A stretch of DNA of 64,000 nt, from the NCBI GenBank assembly GCA_001804805.1, contig MHBH01000005.1, positions 1 through 64,000 on the forward strand, read 5' to 3'. The notes beneath the pieces were generated by a model that saw nothing but the letters and a program-made list of their open reading frames with translations, had not been told where the DNA came from and ran no database searches. Shown piece by piece: positions 8,986-17,996 of this stretch. Within the stretch, counting starts at the first letter, position 1; the number at the start of each line of letters is the position of its first letter. The position numbers and the translations under genes were made by a program. The DNA comes from Lentisphaerae bacterium GWF2_49_21. GTDB taxonomy: Bacteria; Verrucomicrobiota; Lentisphaeria; Victivallales; GWF2-50-93.

Positions 8986-9024
8986 AAAAAGTATTTGAAT
9001 TAAATAACATAGGAGGATGAGACG

Positions 9025-9465
9025 ATGAAGAAAATGATGATGGTTATGACGGTCGCGGTGCTGGGAATCTGCAGCATGGTGTACATGGCGAATGCCCAAG
9101 ACGCAAAGGTTGAAAAGAAGACGGTCACAAAGGAAATCAATGAATGGTGCACGGTTACGACTCCGGAAAATGCGAAGGTCGGAGACACCGTCGAGATCAA
9201 AGTCGCATTGAAGGGTGTAAAGGCGCCTACCAAGCTCAGCTGCCATCTGCATTTCCAGAAGGAAGGCGGGGAATACGGGGGATTCTGGGCCTTTGCACCT
9301 GCGGTAGATGTTGCGGCGGCTGACGGGACATTCACCTTCAAGTTCACGCTTGTCGAGAAAGAAGGCGCTGTGAAGGCAGTACCGACGATCTTCCTCTCTC
9401 CCGACGGCGAATGGACAAGCAAGACTGCGAACTGCGCAGGCGCGGAGTTTCCGGTCACAAAATAA
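9025..9465 (+). CDS. small secreted protein, Ig-like beta sandwich
   Basis: A 146-residue protein with a clear signal peptide (MKKMMMVMTVAVLGICSMVY to ANAQ, cleavage near residue 25). The mature part is about 120 residues, rich in beta strands, with an alternating pattern like a single Ig-like or carbohydrate-binding sandwich (VGDTVEIKVALKG, TFTFKFTLVEKEG). Two Cys (in NEWC and KLSC) and a third near the end (TANCAG) might form a disulfide. AGGAGG lies 10-12 bases upstream of ATG 9025. The specific family is not recognised. A position just before the large secreted beta-helix gene suggests an accessory binding protein. Confidence 0.7.
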   Translation: MKKMMMVMTVAVLGICSMVYMANAQDAKVEKKTVTKEINEWCTVTTPENAKVGDTVEIKVALKGVKAPTKLSCHLHFQKEGGEYGGFWAFAPAVDVAAADGTFTFKFTLVEKEGAVKAVPTIFLSPDGEWTSKTANCAGAEFPVTK

Positions 9466-9484
9466 TTTTTGCTTTGCAAAAATT
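9464..9484 (+). terminator. hairpin overlapping the stop codon of the small secreted protein gene
   Basis: AATTTTTGC and GCAAAAATT pair perfectly around a TTT loop. The arm contains the last two bases of the TAA stop (9463-9465). It is followed by ATAATTT rather than a strong U run, so intrinsic termination is plausible but not certain. Confidence 0.5.
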
Positions 9485-9923
9485 ATAATTTGGATTTACC
9501 TGAGCGTGAAACGCTCATCCCGCAGATTGCGGGACTAGCTTGGAGCTTGTCCTGCCTTGGCAGGATGCGGCAATTTACGGTGTCGGGTGTAGCTTCTTAG
9601 CGAAGACTGATTGCCGCCTTTAATTGTTAGTAGTTAAGCCATTATTGGCTGTTCTTTTGAAAAGTGAAGAGACACGCAAGAATGCGTTAACTACGAACGA
9701 TATGCTGAATTTCTGTTCCTGTTGGAGTTCACAGCTTCAGCGTGCGTATTTATTTTTTTAATTCAAGACACGCTAAAGCTGCCACGTGAGGCACGTTCCA
9801 CGTGTCAACGTGGTCACGTGATGAACTCCAACATAGGCAAGCGAAACGCAAGTGGTAAATTTTGCGTGCAGTCAGGAACTGTTTTTAACATGAAAATTAT
9901 TATAAACTACAAAAGGAATGGAC
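9485..9923. repeat. cluster of REP-like hairpins before the beta-helix gene
   Basis: No gene is credible here. Hairpins TGAGCGTGAAACGCTCA and CCCGCAGATTGCGGG occur near 9501-9535. 9545-9618 is a GTAGCTTC-type element with flanking GCGGCAATT and complementary arms. 9630-9698 is an inverted pair of the GTAGTTAAG family (GTAG at 9630-9633, CTAC at 9691-9694). 9721-9832 is an inverted pair of the GTTGGAGTTCACAGCTT family, with an insertion of CACGTG-type palindromes in the right half. Confidence 0.8.
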
Positions 9924-12900
9924 ATGAAAATATTCATTGCCGTGGTTTTATCTGCCTTCGTGGGGACTAGCGCCTATTCCGCTCCGGAATTCAGCTGGAA
10001 TGTGCAGAACGCGAAGGTCGATCCGAAAGGCGATATCCAGTGGACTCCCCAGCCCTTCAAGTTCGTAAAGGGCGCTTCGGTGCGCTACATAGATTTCGAA
10101 TCCGGCTCCGACGACAAGGACGGACTTTCAAAGGAAACTGCCTGGAAGCATCATCCATGGGATCCGGAGGCCACCGGCAAATCCAAGGAATGCAGCGGTG
10201 TTCAGACATATGTCTTCAAGGGCGGCGTCTATTACCGCGGCAAGATGATCCCGAAGGAATCCGGTACCGATACGGAAAGAATCATTCTCACCTCTGATCC
10301 TGAGTGGGGGAAAGCACAGGCCGTCATCTGCGGTTCGGAAATAGCAACCGGCTGGAAGAAGGGCGCGGACAACAAGGACATCCCGGAGAAGGACAAGGTC
10401 TGGTACACGGATCTGAAGTTCGCCCCACGCTGCGTCTGGATCGTCAACAAGGACAATTCCGTGAAGCGCCTTCCGCTGGCCCGCGTGCCTAACTGGAAGG
10501 TCAGCGCTCTTGACGACGTCAAGAGCGAATGGTGGTATTGGGACAATCCGAAGAAACCCTTCGACAATTTCATCAATGACAAGAATGGCAGGAAACAGAA
10601 TCTCGGAATCGACACACAGCATATAAAAGGAGATCCGAACTATTTCCAGGGCGCGATCATCTGGTCGGAATGGGGCTGGGTGATGGGAACCCCTTATCCA
10701 GTTGTGGTGAGCGTTGTCGACATCAAGCAGAATGGAGTCGGATTCGGCGGACAGTGGGGATACGAGGGCGGTGGACAGAAGATCCCGAAGTTCGCAAGAT
10801 ATTACCTCGAGGACAAGCCGCACTACCTTGATGATCCCGAAGGCGAGTTCTGGTTCGACAAGAAGGGCGAGGGCGGACGTCTCTACGTCAGGACACCTGC
10901 TGATGCTGATCCGAACACCCTCCGCATAGAGGCCGCAAAGCATCTCAACCTGATCGATGCTGATAAGATGGACAACATCACGATTTCAAATCTCAGCTTC
11001 CGATTTGTGAATCCGTTCTGGAAGCTCGAGGCGGTTCCGCCGGAAAGCAAGGACGTGGACTGCGCGGTGATCAGGCTCCTCGGTTCCGGAAAGAATATCA
11101 CGATATCTAACTGTGTCTTCGAACACGTCCACCAGCCGGTATATTTCCGCGCGTCCGGAAAGACAGACAAGATAGGAAATGTCCTCATCAGCGACAGCCA
11201 GTTCAGGGATGCGGACAATGGCGGAATTGGTATCAGCGAAGGAGGTGGCTGGGCCGACGTGGATCCGAACATAGGTCGTGTCTATGATGTTAAGATCCTC
11301 CGGAACTATTTCACTAACACCGGAATCCGTCCGAACCGTTATTCGCAGGGGCACAACCTGGTGGTCAACGATGCCGAAACGCTCGAAGTCTCCGGCAATG
11401 TCGTGGAACGGGTCTACGGATCCGGCATCCATATCTTCGGCGGAAAGAACAACATGATGCGCGGTGACCGTCCGTTCACCAGGATCCTCATCCATGGCAA
11501 CAAGGTCACTGATCCGATGCTGAATACGAACGACTGGGGAGGCATTGAGACCTGGCAGGGAGGTCCCGCCTATGTGTTCAACAATATTTCCGGCAATCCC
11601 GGCGGATATTGGAACTATAACTTCAAGGGAAGCGGGAAGGGTGCGGGCAACGCCCGTTTCGGACATGCCTACTACCTTGACGGGGCATTCAAGAACTATC
11701 ATTTCAGTAATATCGCCTGGGGTAAGTCCAAGGATCCGGCCAGCAGGCTTGGCAATACTGCCGCCCTGCAGGAGATCCACAGCTACCAGAACATGTTCTT
11801 CAATAATACAATTTATAATTTCGTCGTAGGTTCGCGCCGCCAGGCACCGCAGGCCGGCCGCGACAAGTTCCTCGGCAACATCTGGCAGGGCATCGGCGAT
11901 CTGGTGTTCAGGCATACCGATCCCGCAAAGTCCCGCGAAGAAGGCAATGCCAGGGACGCCGGACCGAAGAAGGATCATTTCGCCATGGAGACCAACGCCT
12001 ACGGAAACAATGTATTTGCGGATGTCGCAAAGTTCGGAGTCTATGATCCGTCAGGCAAATGGCTTGACAGCTTCGACGAGTTCAAGAAAGGGCTCGTAGA
12101 CAACAAGTCGCTCGACTCCGAACTCGGAAAGGTCAGCTCAAAAAACCTGCTCACCGATCCGGAGAAGAAGGATTTCCGTCCAGTGCCGGGTTCTGATGCG
12201 AAGGATTCCGGCGTGAAGGCCTTCGTGCCATGGGCCCTATATGGAGTCGTAGGCGAATGGAACTTCTATCCTTCGGGCAACGGTCTGGACGACATCATCG
12301 ACGAACATTGGTTCATGGCGGACTACTTTACAGAGCGTGGTGACTATCATACAATGCCGATGTTCCCGCTGAAGGGCGTCAATGTGACTGCTGCGAACTA
12401 CGAGGACGGTCCGCTGGAGAACTGGATCAAGGGCTCTCTTGTATTGAACGGCAAGGACCAGTATGCGGTGCTGAAGGACGCGGATATGAACAAGCCGTTC
12501 GAACATACCGTCGATTGGAAGAAGGAGAAGAAGAAGGAGACGGTCAAGGCCGCAGGTGCCGACATTAAGAATCCGCAGATCTACAATTCCAATTTCCTGA
12601 TCGAGGTTTATTTCAAGGCGGCCGGACAGAATGATGCCGTGCTTGCTGAGAAGATGAAGGATGCCGGATATTCGCTGGCGCTTAACGCCGATGGTGCCGC
12701 ATCATTCAATGTCAAAGGCAAGGAAGGTACGTTTGCTGTCGCATCAACCGCGAAGGTCAATGACGGCAAATGGCATCATGTGATCGCAGAATGTGACAGG
12801 AAATCAGGCAAGCTGAACATCTATGTCAATGGGAAGCTCGATGTTTCCGGCAAAGGTCCGGACGACAAAGTTTCTCTCGAGAATTCAGGAGACCTCCTTG

Positions 12901-13094
12901 TAGGCGGAACTCCTGCCGGCAGATGCCTGAACGGCTCGCTTGAATTTCTGCGGATTTCGCAGGGCACGCTCGCGGATGCAAAGACGACGATTGAGGAGCT
13001 CTACGCCTGGGAGTTCAACGGCCCGTTCCTGAGGGATTTCTCCGGCAAGCCTGCGAAGGGCAAGAGGTATGCCGGCGCGATTGACGGTGAATAA
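9924..13094 (+). CDS. secreted parallel beta-helix protein with C-terminal LamG-like domain
   Basis: This protein has 1056 residues. A signal peptide covers about residues 1-20 (MKIFIAVVLSAFVGTSAYSA). Residues 40-110 contain YIDFESGSDDKDGLSKETAW, a motif often found at the start of beta-helix polysaccharide lyases and glycosidases. About 330-640 is a right-handed parallel beta-helix with repeated NITISN, NVLISDSQF and LEVSGNVVERVYGSGI turns. Residues from about 870 form a concanavalin-like LamG sandwich (GYSLALNADGAASFNVKG, DGKWHHVIAECD, NIYVNGKLDVSGKG). It is probably a secreted polysaccharide-degrading or -binding enzyme. ATG 9924 is chosen over ATG 9918 because AAGGA lies six bases upstream of it. 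It precedes sulfatase and rhamnosidase genes. Confidence 0.8.
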   Translation: MKIFIAVVLSAFVGTSAYSAPEFSWNVQNAKVDPKGDIQWTPQPFKFVKGASVRYIDFESGSDDKDGLSKETAWKHHPWDPEATGKSKECSGVQTYVFKGGVYYRGKMIPKESGTDTERIILTSDPEWGKAQAVICGSEIATGWKKGADNKDIPEKDKVWYTDLKFAPRCVWIVNKDNSVKRLPLARVPNWKVSALDDVKSEWWYWDNPKKPFDNFINDKNGRKQNLGIDTQHIKGDPNYFQGAIIWSEWGWVMGTPYPVVVSVVDIKQNGVGFGGQWGYEGGGQKIPKFARYYLEDKPHYLDDPEGEFWFDKKGEGGRLYVRTPADADPNTLRIEAAKHLNLIDADKMDNITISNLSFRFVNPFWKLEAVPPESKDVDCAVIRLLGSGKNITISNCVFEHVHQPVYFRASGKTDKIGNVLISDSQFRDADNGGIGISEGGGWADVDPNIGRVYDVKILRNYFTNTGIRPNRYSQGHNLVVNDAETLEVSGNVVERVYGSGIHIFGGKNNMMRGDRPFTRILIHGNKVTDPMLNTNDWGGIETWQGGPAYVFNNISGNPGGYWNYNFKGSGKGAGNARFGHAYYLDGAFKNYHFSNIAWGKSKDPASRLGNTAALQEIHSYQNMFFNNTIYNFVVGSRRQAPQAGRDKFLGNIWQGIGDLVFRHTDPAKSREEGNARDAGPKKDHFAMETNAYGNNVFADVAKFGVYDPSGKWLDSFDEFKKGLVDNKSLDSELGKVSSKNLLTDPEKKDFRPVPGSDAKDSGVKAFVPWALYGVVGEWNFYPSGNGLDDIIDEHWFMADYFTERGDYHTMPMFPLKGVNVTAANYEDGPLENWIKGSLVLNGKDQYAVLKDADMNKPFEHTVDWKKEKKKETVKAAGADIKNPQIYNSNFLIEVYFKAAGQNDAVLAEKMKDAGYSLALNADGAASFNVKGKEGTFAVASTAKVNDGKWHHVIAECDRKSGKLNIYVNGKLDVSGKGPDDKVSLENSGDLLVGGTPAGRCLNGSLEFLRISQGTLADAKTTIEELYAWEFNGPFLRDFSGKPAKGKRYAGAIDGE

Positions 13095-13160
13095 GTAACT
13101 CGGGCTTTCCAGCCCGAGAAAACAAGTATGGAGATCTCGGTCAGGAATGGCCGAGTTACT
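13095..13160. repeat. inverted repeat with GTAACTCGG ends between two genes
   Basis: GTAACTCGGGCTTTCCAGCC begins one base after the TAA stop of the beta-helix gene. The complement, CCGAGTTAC, ends at 13159. The right half contains an in-frame ATG (13147) that could be mistaken for the sulfatase start. Confidence 0.75.
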
Positions 13161-13164
13161 TGAG

Positions 13165-14481
13165 ATGCACAAGCCAAACATTCTTTTCATAATGACCGAC
13201 CAGCAGAATGCGCGTATGATGAGCTGCGCCGGGAACCGCTACGTCAAGACTCCTGCGATGGATTCGCTTGCGGAAAAAGGCCTGCGCTTCGAGAGGGCAT
13301 ACTGCACAAATCCAATCTGCATTCCCTCCAGGTTCAGCCTGATGACCGGCAGGATGCCGAGTGAGATCGGGCTCTGGAACAATGTCCAGAAATCAATTCC
13401 TCCTGTCCCGGAGCAGATACTTGAAAAAGGAATTGGCTGGGTTTTCAGGAAGGCCGGCTATGAGACTGTATACGGTGGCAAGGAGCATCTGCCCCGCTTC
13501 AAAGCGGTTGATATCGGCTTCGATTATTTCTGCAATGATGAACGTGATCTCCTCGCCGATGAATGTGCCGCTTATCTAATGAAGAAAAAGGACAAGCCGT
13601 TCTTCCTCGTCTGTTCCCTGATAAATCCGCACGACATCTGTCTGATGGCGCTGAGGGAGAAGGCGGAATCGGAACAGGACAAGATGATACTTTCAAAAAG
13701 CCAGGTTGAGATAGAACACGTCGAAAAGGCGCTCGCGACTCCTAATGGTGTCGACCTGGAGACTTTCTTTGAAAAGCATTGTCCGCCGCTTCCTCCGAAC
13801 TTCGAACGCCAGAAGGATGAGCCGGAAATACTTGAGGAATTTGCCGCGAGGAGGGCGTTCCAGAAACATGCGCGCCACAACTGGCCTGAAGACAAGTGGC
13901 GGATGCACCGCTGGGCATACTGCAGGCTCACCGAACTGGTCGATGAGCAGATCTCCAGGGTGCTTGACGCCCTGGATAAATCAGGACATGCCGACAATAC
14001 CATAATCGTGTTTACCAGTGACCATGGCGACAATGATTCTTCCCACAGGTTCGAACACAAGACCGTATTTTATGATGAAGCGACAAGGGTGCCTTTCATC
14101 ATAGTGGCTCCGGATTCAGTGAAGGGCAAGGTCGATCATGAGAATCCTGTCTCTAACGGACTTGATATCTTTCCGACGCTCTGCGACTATGCGGGAATAA
14201 AACCGCCTGCAGATCTCAAGGGGCTGAGCCTCAGGCCTCTTGTCTCAGGAAAGAAAAAAGATCTCGAACGGACGTTCGTTCCGGTGGAAGGCGAACTCGG
14301 TAGGATGGCGGTGTCGTCAAAGTTCAAGTATGCGCTTTATGACAGCGGAAAGAACCGGGAACAGCTTTATGATCTGGAAAGGGATCCCTGGGAGACTGCG
14401 AATTTCGCAAATGAGGCTTCACTCAAGAAAGTGAAGGATGAGCACGCGAAGTTCGTAGTGGAGAATTTTCCAGAGAAGTAG
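13165..14481 (+). CDS. sulfatase, formylglycine-dependent Cys type
   Basis: A 438-residue alkaline-phosphatase-superfamily sulfatase. It has NILFIMTDQQ at the N-terminus (metal-binding Asp), and CIPSRFSLMTGR with Cys52 in the C-x-P-S-R motif that is converted to formylglycine. FTSDHGDND gives the C-terminal metal ligands. No signal peptide is visible, so it would act in the cytoplasm on imported sulfated sugars. It needs a formylglycine-generating enzyme or anaerobic maturase, which is not in the window. ATG 13165 is preferred; ATG 13147 lies inside an inverted repeat. The TAG stop is part of the GTAG head of a repeat. Neighbouring GH78 suggests a sulfated rhamnose-containing glycan. Confidence 0.9.
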   Translation: MHKPNILFIMTDQQNARMMSCAGNRYVKTPAMDSLAEKGLRFERAYCTNPICIPSRFSLMTGRMPSEIGLWNNVQKSIPPVPEQILEKGIGWVFRKAGYETVYGGKEHLPRFKAVDIGFDYFCNDERDLLADECAAYLMKKKDKPFFLVCSLINPHDICLMALREKAESEQDKMILSKSQVEIEHVEKALATPNGVDLETFFEKHCPPLPPNFERQKDEPEILEEFAARRAFQKHARHNWPEDKWRMHRWAYCRLTELVDEQISRVLDALDKSGHADNTIIVFTSDHGDNDSSHRFEHKTVFYDEATRVPFIIVAPDSVKGKVDHENPVSNGLDIFPTLCDYAGIKPPADLKGLSLRPLVSGKKKDLERTFVPVEGELGRMAVSSKFKYALYDSGKNREQLYDLERDPWETANFANEASLKKVKDEHAKFVVENFPEK

Positions 14482-14840
14482 GTACGTGCCTTAGCATGTA
14501 CCATTAGAAAGACCAAGAAAATGGGACAGGCTTCCGACTTCGCCAATGGGCTTCGCCGGACACGGAAAGCCCGTCCCTACTTTAAGAAACACGCAATAAT
14601 GCGTTAACTACAGGCAAAGACGAACTGTTACGCAAAGAAATTAGTTTGTAGTCAAGCTCGCAAGAGCTGTTCTTTTCTTGCTTTGTTGAGATTCAGCTGA
14701 TAGTTTAATAAAACGTCTTGCGACGTTAAATACGAACAGGAATTAGAAGGATAGAATAAAAGGTTAAGGATGATACATTCTTGACAAGTAGGGCGGGTTT
14801 TAACCCGCTAGCATAAACGTCGGGTTGAAACCCGACATAC
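14478..14840. repeat. dense REP-like cluster between sulfatase and rhamnosidase genes
   Basis: From left to right: 14478-14503, GTAGGTACGTGCCTTAGC with its palindromic half, starting inside the sulfatase stop codon. 14523-14580, an inverted GTAGGGACGGGC element whose loop is expanded by 28 bases. 14587-14611, inverted GTAGTTAACGC. 14648-14675, GTAGTCAAGCTCGCAAGAGC. 14712-14735, inverted GTATTTAACGTC. 14788-14840, GTAGGGCGGGTTTTAACCCG facing GTATGTCGGGTTTCAACCC on the other strand. No gene fits in the interval. Confidence 0.85.
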
Positions 14841-14846
14841 TGGATA

Positions 14847-17090
14847 ATGATATTCCACTCTTCAGAATGGCTTGCGATGCCGGATGCGGAACGCGGTGAG
14901 TCCGCGCCGATGTTCCGTCGCGTATTTGAAGTCCCGTTTTCTGCGAAATCCGCAAAACTCCTGATCTGCGGCCTCGGATACAACGAGGTCTTCATCAACG
15001 GCAGGCGTGTCGGAGACGGACTTCTTGATCCTGCACAGACCGACTACAATGCCAGGGCCTTCTATCTCGAACATGATGTCGCCGGATTTCTCCGCAAGGG
15101 TGCTAATGCGATCGGAGTTATGCTGGGGGACGGATGGTTCAACCAGAACAGAGTCTGGAAAACCTGGTATGAAGGCAAGGGGATGTCGTATGGTTGTCCG
15201 CGCTTCATTGCAAGGATGGAGATTGTTTCAGACGAAGGGAAGAAGATGTATCTGGATTCTGATCTGAAATGGAAATGCTCCATCGGGCCGATAACTGAGA
15301 ACAATGTCTATGCGGGCGAAAGGTATGATGCGCGACTTGAGAAGCCCGGATGGGATACGGCAGGATATGATGATTCAAAGTGGATTTTGCCTGTGGAAGC
15401 GACGGAGCCCTGTGCCAGGTTTGAGATGCAGGAGATAGCACCGATGAAAAGGATCGGTGAGATCGTTCCAAAGTCAGTTGTCGAAGTCAAGCCTGGCGTA
15501 TGGGTAGCAGACATGAGCCAGAATTTTTCCGGATGGCTGAGGATAAGGGTCAGCGGACCTGCAGGCGCAGAGATCAAGCTTCGGTTTGCTGAAACAATAT
15601 TCCCGGACGGAATGATCGATACCGCGAGCACCGGAGTCTTTGCGACATTGGTCGAACAGATCGATACCTACATCTGCAGGGGATCTGGAGAGGAAGTCTG
15701 GGAGCCGCGCTTTACTTATCATGGTTTCAGATACGTCGAAATAACAGGATGGCCGGGGAAACTCACGGCCAATGACATCACAGGAATCATCGTGCATACT
15801 GCGCTTGAGAGGGCGGGCAGCTTCGAATCGTCCGATGAGCGGCTGAACATCTTGCATCGCATGGCGCTGTGGACCCACCGGAGCAATGTCCATGGGATTC
15901 CCGAGGACTGTCCGGTGCGCGAGCGCTGCGGATGGCTCGGTGACGCGAATGTCGTATGCGAATTTTCCATCTGGAATTTCAAGAGCGCGGATTTCTGGGG
16001 GAAATATCTCGACGACATCGAGACGACGCGCCAGTCGAACGGAGGGATACCGTTCAACATCGCGCCCGGCAAACGGACAAGCAGTACGGCGAAACATGAC
16101 TGGATGGCGGCTTTCATCCTGATTCCCTGGTACATATACGTCTATCATGGCAGGCGTGAGGTCCTTGAGCGGCATTATGATGGAATGGAACAGGTGATCG
16201 AGCGCTTCGAGGAAAAAATGGATGGATGGATACTTGCCGGAGGCTTTGGCGACTGGTTCGAGCCGGGGGAAAGGGCGAATCCTACGCAGACTCATGAATC
16301 TCTGACCACCACGATCTGGTTCTACAGGTGCGCACAGGTCATGTCGAAAGTTTCCGGGATTCTTGTGAAAAGGGATGAGGAACGCAAGTTTGGCGAATGG
16401 GCCAGGAAGATCCGCGAGGCCTTCATAAGGAAATTCTTCAATAGCGAAACTCGCAGTTTCGGTTCGCAGACTTCGAACGCGATGGCGCTGCATTTCGGAC
16501 TTGTTCCAGATGGCGAGCATGCGAATGTGCTGTCGGCGCTTGTCAAGGATCTCCGCGAAACTCGCAAGATGCATTATCATGTGGGGATATTCGGACTGCG
16601 CTTCCTTTTCGAGGTGCTTGCGAGGAATGGACACGCGGAACTCGCGGTCGAACTCCTGCATCAGGACACATATCCGAGCTTTGGAGACCTGATAGGCCGT
16701 GGTGCCACTACTTTATGGGAATACTGGGGCGAGCCTGAGGTCGACAAGGCGCATGGTCCGCGTTCGCTGAGCCATCCGATGATGGGAGGATACGACAACT
16801 GGTTCTATAATTCGCTGGCGGGAATACGGCCGGACGAGGACAATCCCGGATTCGAGCATTTCTTCATGGAACCGAATCCAGTGCCTTCCGTGAAGTGGGC
16901 CAGGGCGGAATATGAATCGCCATGTGGAAGGATTGTCAGCGAATGGAAATATGAAGGAAAGATCTTGACCTGGACTGTAGAAATTCCGAAGGGAACGGAA
17001 GCTACTGCGAAAATCCCTTTCAGCGGTGGGGGGGGGATCCTGAAATCCGGGAAATATTTGTTCGTTGACGGTGAATTGATTCGTTCGTAG
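14847..17090 (+). CDS. alpha-L-rhamnosidase (GH78)
   Basis: A 747-residue enzyme expected to release terminal alpha-L-rhamnose by an inverting mechanism. The order is an N-terminal rhamnosidase beta-sandwich (about 1-160, ending ENNVYAGERYDAR), a second sandwich (about 190-325, DMSQNFSGWLRI, FTYHGFRYVEI), an (alpha/alpha)6 catalytic barrel (about 340-670) and a C-terminal sandwich. The barrel carries IPEDCPVRERCGWLGDANV, the conserved acid region, and GATTLWEYWGEP, the proposed base Glu. The usual extra Ig-like N-domain is absent. No signal peptide is seen. A run of nine G at 17028-17036 encodes a Gly stretch in the last domain. The TAG stop is supplied by the GTAG head of a repeat. Confidence 0.9.
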   Translation: MIFHSSEWLAMPDAERGESAPMFRRVFEVPFSAKSAKLLICGLGYNEVFINGRRVGDGLLDPAQTDYNARAFYLEHDVAGFLRKGANAIGVMLGDGWFNQNRVWKTWYEGKGMSYGCPRFIARMEIVSDEGKKMYLDSDLKWKCSIGPITENNVYAGERYDARLEKPGWDTAGYDDSKWILPVEATEPCARFEMQEIAPMKRIGEIVPKSVVEVKPGVWVADMSQNFSGWLRIRVSGPAGAEIKLRFAETIFPDGMIDTASTGVFATLVEQIDTYICRGSGEEVWEPRFTYHGFRYVEITGWPGKLTANDITGIIVHTALERAGSFESSDERLNILHRMALWTHRSNVHGIPEDCPVRERCGWLGDANVVCEFSIWNFKSADFWGKYLDDIETTRQSNGGIPFNIAPGKRTSSTAKHDWMAAFILIPWYIYVYHGRREVLERHYDGMEQVIERFEEKMDGWILAGGFGDWFEPGERANPTQTHESLTTTIWFYRCAQVMSKVSGILVKRDEERKFGEWARKIREAFIRKFFNSETRSFGSQTSNAMALHFGLVPDGEHANVLSALVKDLRETRKMHYHVGIFGLRFLFEVLARNGHAELAVELLHQDTYPSFGDLIGRGATTLWEYWGEPEVDKAHGPRSLSHPMMGGYDNWFYNSLAGIRPDEDNPGFEHFFMEPNPVPSVKWARAEYESPCGRIVSEWKYEGKILTWTVEIPKGTEATAKIPFSGGGGILKSGKYLFVDGELIRS

Positions 17091-17154
17091 TTAAGCCATT
17101 TTTGGCTGTGTATTCAAGGGAACTGCGACACGCAATAATGCGTTAACTACGAAC
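17087..17154. repeat. inverted pair of GTAGTTAAG-family elements at a stop codon
   Basis: GTAG at 17087-17090 includes the TAG stop of the rhamnosidase gene, followed by TTAAGCCATTTTTGGCTG. The partner lies on the other strand and ends with CTAC at 17147-17150 and GAAC. Confidence 0.85.
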
Positions 17155-17186
17155 TTGTGGAAAATAAAATCTAATGAGGGGGATAA

Positions 17187-17963
17187 ATGAACATCTACGT
17201 AATGGTCGATATGGAAGGCATAAGCGGCATCTGCAGGGTGTCGCAGGTCATGCAGGGGCAGCCTGATTATGAAAAGGCGAGGAGGTTCATGACATGGGAC
17301 GTCAACGCCTGCGTGGAAGGATGCTTCGAAGCAGGTGCTAAAAAAGTCCTTGTCAGGGATGCGCATTCATGCGGATTCAACTTCCTCTGGGACGAACTTG
17401 ATCCTCGCGCCGAATACATACAGGGCGAGTCCAGGCTCAGAAGAATGCCGGAACTGGATTCGTATGACGGGCTGATACTGCTCGGATATCACGCAATGGC
17501 CGGTTCGATGCAGGCGATACTTGAGCATACGATGAGTTCCGCGAGCTGGCAGAATTTCTGGATCAACGGCGTCAGGTCCGGAGAGATCGCAATCGATGCC
17601 GGAATAGCCGGAGACCACGGAGTTCCAGTAATAATGGTGAGTGGAGACGACAAGGTCTGCGCCGAGGCAAGAAGATTCCTGAAGGGCGTTGTCACCGTAC
17701 AGGTCAAGAAAGGATTGGACAGGGAGGGCGGATTCCTGCTGTCGAAGGAGAAGGCGCACAGGCTGGTTTCCGAAGGTGCTGCGAAGGCTGTCAGGGAATG
17801 CGGGAAAATAAAGCCCTACAAGGTAAGACATCCTGTCAGGATGAGGCTTGAACTTGTCTCCAAGGGCAAGGTCCCTGCAGAAAGGGAGAATTTAAAAGTT
17901 ATAGACGGCAGGACTTATGAAGTCACTGGCGCCGATGTCGAGCAGGCTTTGAAGATGCTGTAG
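17187..17963 (+). CDS. M55-family D-aminopeptidase (DppA-like)
   Basis: The 258-residue protein matches peptidase family M55, zinc D-aminopeptidases forming decameric rings. Visible landmarks are VDMEGISGI at residues 7-15, KKVLVRDAHSCGFN with the metal-binding Asp and His, LLGYHAMAGS, and DHGVPVIMVSGDDKVCAE with His before the GVP turn. DppA acts on D-Ala-containing peptides from cell wall. The purpose within a carbohydrate cluster is unclear; scavenging of peptidoglycan peptides is one option. GAGGGGG lies just upstream of ATG 17187. The next gene begins 33 bp downstream, so the two may be co-transcribed. Confidence 0.85.
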   Translation: MNIYVMVDMEGISGICRVSQVMQGQPDYEKARRFMTWDVNACVEGCFEAGAKKVLVRDAHSCGFNFLWDELDPRAEYIQGESRLRRMPELDSYDGLILLGYHAMAGSMQAILEHTMSSASWQNFWINGVRSGEIAIDAGIAGDHGVPVIMVSGDDKVCAEARRFLKGVVTVQVKKGLDREGGFLLSKEKAHRLVSEGAAKAVRECGKIKPYKVRHPVRMRLELVSKGKVPAERENLKVIDGRTYEVTGADVEQALKML

Positions 17964-17996
17964 ATAATAAAATTTTAACGGAGTTATAAAATTTAT

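Noticed and set aside
9722-9970. 82-codon open frame upstream of the beta-helix gene
   Set aside because: It consists of a GTTGGAG inverted pair and has no protein-like pattern.
10128-12506. Long open frames on the minus strand inside the beta-helix gene
   Set aside because: They mirror codon usage of the plus-strand gene, have no ribosome sites and no family signatures.
15474-16661. 395-codon open frame opposite the rhamnosidase gene
   Set aside because: It is a shadow of the GH78 reading frame; the plus-strand protein shows all family motifs.
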